Source: Aegilops tauschii subsp. strangulata (taxonomy: Eukaryota; Streptophyta; Magnoliopsida; Poales; Poaceae). Taken from it: DNA of 64,000 nucleotides. Positions 61,122 through 64,000 of the stretch are shown piece after piece; the first letter of the stretch is position 1; the number at the start of each line of letters is the position of its first letter. A program made the position numbers and the translations under genes. Below the pieces are notes generated by a model that was not told the DNA's origin, ran no database searches, and worked only from the letters and a program-made list of their open reading frames with translations. The DNA is taken from contig NC_053040.3 in assembly GCF_002575655.3 (NCBI RefSeq), forward strand, positions 353,529,267-353,593,266, given 5' to 3'.

Positions 61122-61798
61122 ATGTCCGCTGGCTGCTCGTCCACCTGCTCTTCAGCAGGCAACAACCAAATATGCGAGTCGCCACCCGTACCATCGCCTG
61201 TGGGTCTCATCACACCCCCGCCGGCACGCGCACCGCAGCCGGTTGCTCATTGCAACCCGCTGCCGTTGGTGTGGTGCCACTGCTGCAAATCACGCAGAGT
61301 CATCCGTCGCGTCTCAACCACAATCCTCAACCCTGGCCGAGTCTTCTACAAATGCCCGAATCATGGGGTAATAATATGTTTAAGTGTTGTTTTGCTACTT
61401 TCAGTTGCTGATTTTTTAATAGTTTGGTTGATGATCTTCCAATTCGATTCGTGCAGAAAAGGGAAGATTCGTGTGATTTGTATTTCTGGGAAGTTGCTAA
61501 TGTGGGGGAGTGCAGCTACGCTGATTATTTGGTTAGCCGAGGAATCCCAATACCAGCAGGTTGGGGTGTTGGACAAGTAACTGAAGGAACGACAGAAGAG
61601 GAAGATGCAGAGCAGAAGGTTAAAGATGCAGTTCCTCTAATCATGGCCAAGCAACAGCTGCTGAATGGCCTTGACAGCAATGAGGAGATGAAAGAGCTTG
61701 TGAAGATAATGGGCAAAATCGATGTGCTCTGTAGGATGATCGTCTCTTTATTTGCAGTGTATGTAGCACTCGTGATGTATTCGGTGGCTATGACATGA
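61122..61798 (+). CDS. GRF-type zinc-finger protein with C-terminal membrane segment
   Basis: Two exons, 61122-61367 and 61457-61798, joined in phase 0 (GTAATA donor, GTGCAG acceptor), 195 residues. A Ser/Pro-rich N-terminus precedes the GRF finger (WCHCCKSRRVIRRVS, NPGRVFYKCPNHG, then CDLYFWEV), split by the intron. The C-terminal half has a charged helix (EEEDAEQKVKDA, SNEEMKELVKIMGKID) and a hydrophobic segment (MIVSLFAVYVALVMYSVAM) that could span a membrane. Zf-GRF domains bind single-stranded DNA or RNA in known proteins; the role of this plant subtype is unclear. The start at 61122 follows CAACC. The frame is undamaged although it sits inside a decayed CACTA element, opposite the transposase. 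Confidence 0.75.
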
Positions 61799-62306
61799 GC
61801 ACTTTGCTGAAACTAGTAATGAATGAAACCTGTGTAGCAGGCTGGGCGTAGTGTTGTGAACATCTAATGATTTCTATTAACAGAAATCAGGGTTTATCCC
61901 CTTTTGCTCATAAATAAATAAATAGCAGAGGCCCTTTTGGTAATAAATAAATAAATTAGCAGAGGACCTGTCGGGTCAGCTTTGTTCTCATTCGAAGACG
62001 TCGAGAAAATTACAGTCCAACAGCAAACTATGTCATCAAATTCAAGTTTTACAGCCAAATATGAGTACAACTAAACAACAAGTCATCATGTTTTAGTCAT
62101 CATACAATCACCAAACACAAATCAGCATACATAACAAGTGATGTTCTCACAGGAAAATACTAAACAACATGTCCATCAGGTTTCAGTTGTCATAGCAAAC
62201 ACAATTTCACATAGTAGATAAAAAAAACGTGTTCTGACAGGCAAATACGACAAAAGCAATGTAATCATCATCCGCAGCAGCAGCGTCAACACCTTCGCCA
62301 TGTGTA
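61799..62306. other. Spacer between GRF gene and transposase
   Basis: AT-rich 3' flanks of two convergent genes, with a duplicated AATAAATAAATA stretch (about 61910-61965). No feature beyond possible polyadenylation signals (AATAAA). Confidence 0.5.
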
Positions 62307-64000
62307 TCAGTCTGAATCGTAATTCCCCACGGTGTCATCTTCTTCTTCGTCCTCAACGTCCTCGAACATTGGCTTCTTCTTGATCAACTCTTGTATGTCC
62401 ATAGCACGACAGGCAATCTTTTCGCCGGCGTCATTGACGTGATGGTTCTCAAAGATATTAGGAACATCTGTGTTATCTTTTACATCAGGAGCAGTGTAAG
62501 CATCATCTTGTTGTGCAACTTCATTAAATGAATTCCTGTGCTCAAACCTTTTCACTACTCTCCATTCATCGCTACGTGCAAATGTGTCTTCCAAGAAAAA
62601 TATCTGTGTTGCTTGATTTGCCAAAATAAAAGGCTCGTTGGTCTGGTACGCCGCCTTGACATTGATGGATTTGAAATAATCATCAGCTCTGGGTTTTGTG
62701 ATCCTGGAAAACAGGTTATACCAACGACAGCACAATAGAACCACACACCGATGATCCTCGAAACTGGAGATATACTGCAACTGAACAATGTCTGTTATGT
62801 TAGCATACATTTCAGTTGTCTCTTTGTCATACGTATCCATGCTCATGATGGCACTGTTTTGTGTCTTCCTGTCTTCGTCTCGTGCAAGGGTGTTGTAGCG
62901 CACATCTCCAACAACACAAGATTCATAATGTCTTACCCAAGTATCAGGACCCATTGCTAGTGAGTAAAGGGCATCATCAACTGCCTGCCCATCCTCCCGC
63001 ATCTTCTTAACTTATGGTTAGAAAATAGACAAGCTGATCATCTTATGTGCTCAATATATTAAAAAAACTGACAGTGCAATTCAAAAGCTTACATGGCTCT
63101 TGAACCATTTCGCAAATCCTGCCATAACCAGTTTGTCAATGTTTCTTGGATTTTGCGGCAGTAACTCCTTTTTGTAGATGCTGCACAACATAGTGATCGC
63201 GTCAAACATCTAAATATATAAGAATGTGCTGCAAGTTTAGTAGATTACTATGTATAAGCTACAGTACTTAGCTCTTACTTGATATAAGGTAGTATCTCAG
63301 GACAGTTATTCAACACATACCAAACCTTTTTGTCCAAATCTTTAGGTTTGTCCTCTTGTCGACTCTTCCCTGTAACTCGAACAGAATAATCGAAAACATT
63401 GAGCCTGGGATTGTGTTCATCCACGTCTTTGCTAAGCTGATCAGCTATTTCAATGTATTTTGAGCAGAATGTCAACGCTTCTGTAGCAACGTAGGCCTCT
63501 GCAATGGAACCCTCGGGTCTAGCTTCGTTCCTAACATAGCCCTTGAAAGTGCCTAGCCGCCTTTCAATAGGGTACATCCAGCCATACTATACTGGACCTC
63601 TAAGTAGTGCCTCCTCAGGTAGATGAACAACCAAATGCACCATCACATCAAAGAAGGCTGGAGGATATACTTCTCAAGGTCGCATAGGATAGTTGGTATC
63701 TTGTCTCTAAGACGCTCCAAAGCATCTATCCTGATATTTCTACTGCAGAGTTTCGTGAAGAATTGTCCCAACTCTGCAACTGCTTTGTATAAGTTAGGGC
63801 GACCCAATCCTCTAAGGATAACAGGTAAAACCCCTTGAAGTAGGACATGGCAGTCATGAGTTTTCAACCCTTGTACCTTGTCTCCATCTGCACTGACTCT
63901 CCTTTCAGGGTTGGAAGCAAATCCATGTGGGAATCTCACACGTGACAGGACCTTGCAGAATTCTTTTCTTTTTACCTTGTCCAAGACGTACACAGCTGGT
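62307..64000 (-). pseudogene. CACTA TNP2-type transposase, 3' part, decayed, truncated by window edge
   Basis: Minus strand. From the right edge: LKTHDCHVLLQGVLPV and LGQFFTKLCSRNI (about 63993-63665); then, after a frame change near 63665, the conserved MYPIERRLGTFKGYVRNEAR and EGSIAEAYVATEALTF block (63577-63275); an exon at 63209-63093 ending FAKWFKSH; and a last exon from about 63007 to 62307 with an acidic C-terminus (EDEEEDDTVGNYDSD). These are the DUF4218/DUF4216-type C-terminal regions of plant CACTA TNP2 proteins, which cut the transposon ends. An in-frame TAG stands at 63589-63587, just before the MYPIERR motif. The N-terminal catalytic region is outside the window. Confidence 0.85.

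Larger units (their letters stand above)
56066..64000. mobile_element. CACTA (En/Spm) transposon, left end; right end outside window
   Basis: Starts with the terminal CACTACAAAAAAAG and inserts in the F-box exon after TAA (56063-56065), the likely 3-base target duplication. The subterminal region follows (TGACATTTTGGGCC, TTTCTGTCATACTTATGACA). Contains a G-run (about 56570), GGATGAACAG repeats (56550-56960), larger direct repeats, a GRF gene, and a TNP2-type transposase on the minus strand. Confidence 0.88.

Overview
This is a plant nuclear sequence, almost certainly from the Triticeae (wheat, Aegilops or a close relative). The evidence is a complete copia element whose LTR is of the BARE/Angela type, an Athila-lineage gypsy element with only gag and protease (Sabrina-like group), a CACTA element with a cereal-type TNP2 transposase, and intron-containing plant genes. 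I saw no bacterial, organellar, tRNA or rRNA features. Family names are from recognition and were not checked against a database.

Layout. 1-942 is part of an LTR in minus orientation. 943-4376 is a small gene for a DEDD-type 3'-5' exonuclease-like protein, flanked by arrays rich in CCGTGCCTCT and AGGCACGG words. 4377-10867 (minus) is a broken Ulp1-like (C48) gene with a 46-bp minisatellite in one intron. It lies head to head with FAR1/MULE transposase genes (plus), an arrangement expected of a Mutator-like element that carries a Ulp-like gene. The region 11525-33196 is an imperfect tandem array of three upstream-FAR1 units. Units 1 and 2 carry the same Angela insertion (same TSD side and same flanking sliver), unit 1 has lost most of its interior, and unit 3 has no insertion. 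Both FAR1 copies are pseudogenes with shared and private lesions.

33197-54873 is a long stretch of the same arrays. Inside it are an F-box/LRR/FBD gene (37897-49569), split by a 9.57-kb gypsy element with a 5-bp TSD, and two copies of a small two-exon coiled-coil gene. A second F-box/FBD gene (54874-56065, minus) converges on the first and is cut in its LRR exon by a CACTA element. That element starts at 56066 and runs off the right edge. It contains about 725-bp direct repeats, an apparently intact GRF zinc-finger gene (61122-61798), and a decayed TNP2-type transposase on the minus strand.

How it fits together. Most of the sequence is transposons nested in one another. The non-transposon genes (exonuclease-like, Ulp-like, coiled-coil, F-box) each sit between blocks of the same palindromic GTGCCTC-type arrays. 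I infer that the arrays are subterminal or internal sequence of one or more large Mutator-like elements that carry host gene copies. I could not identify terminal inverted repeats or TSDs for such an element, so this remains a hypothesis.
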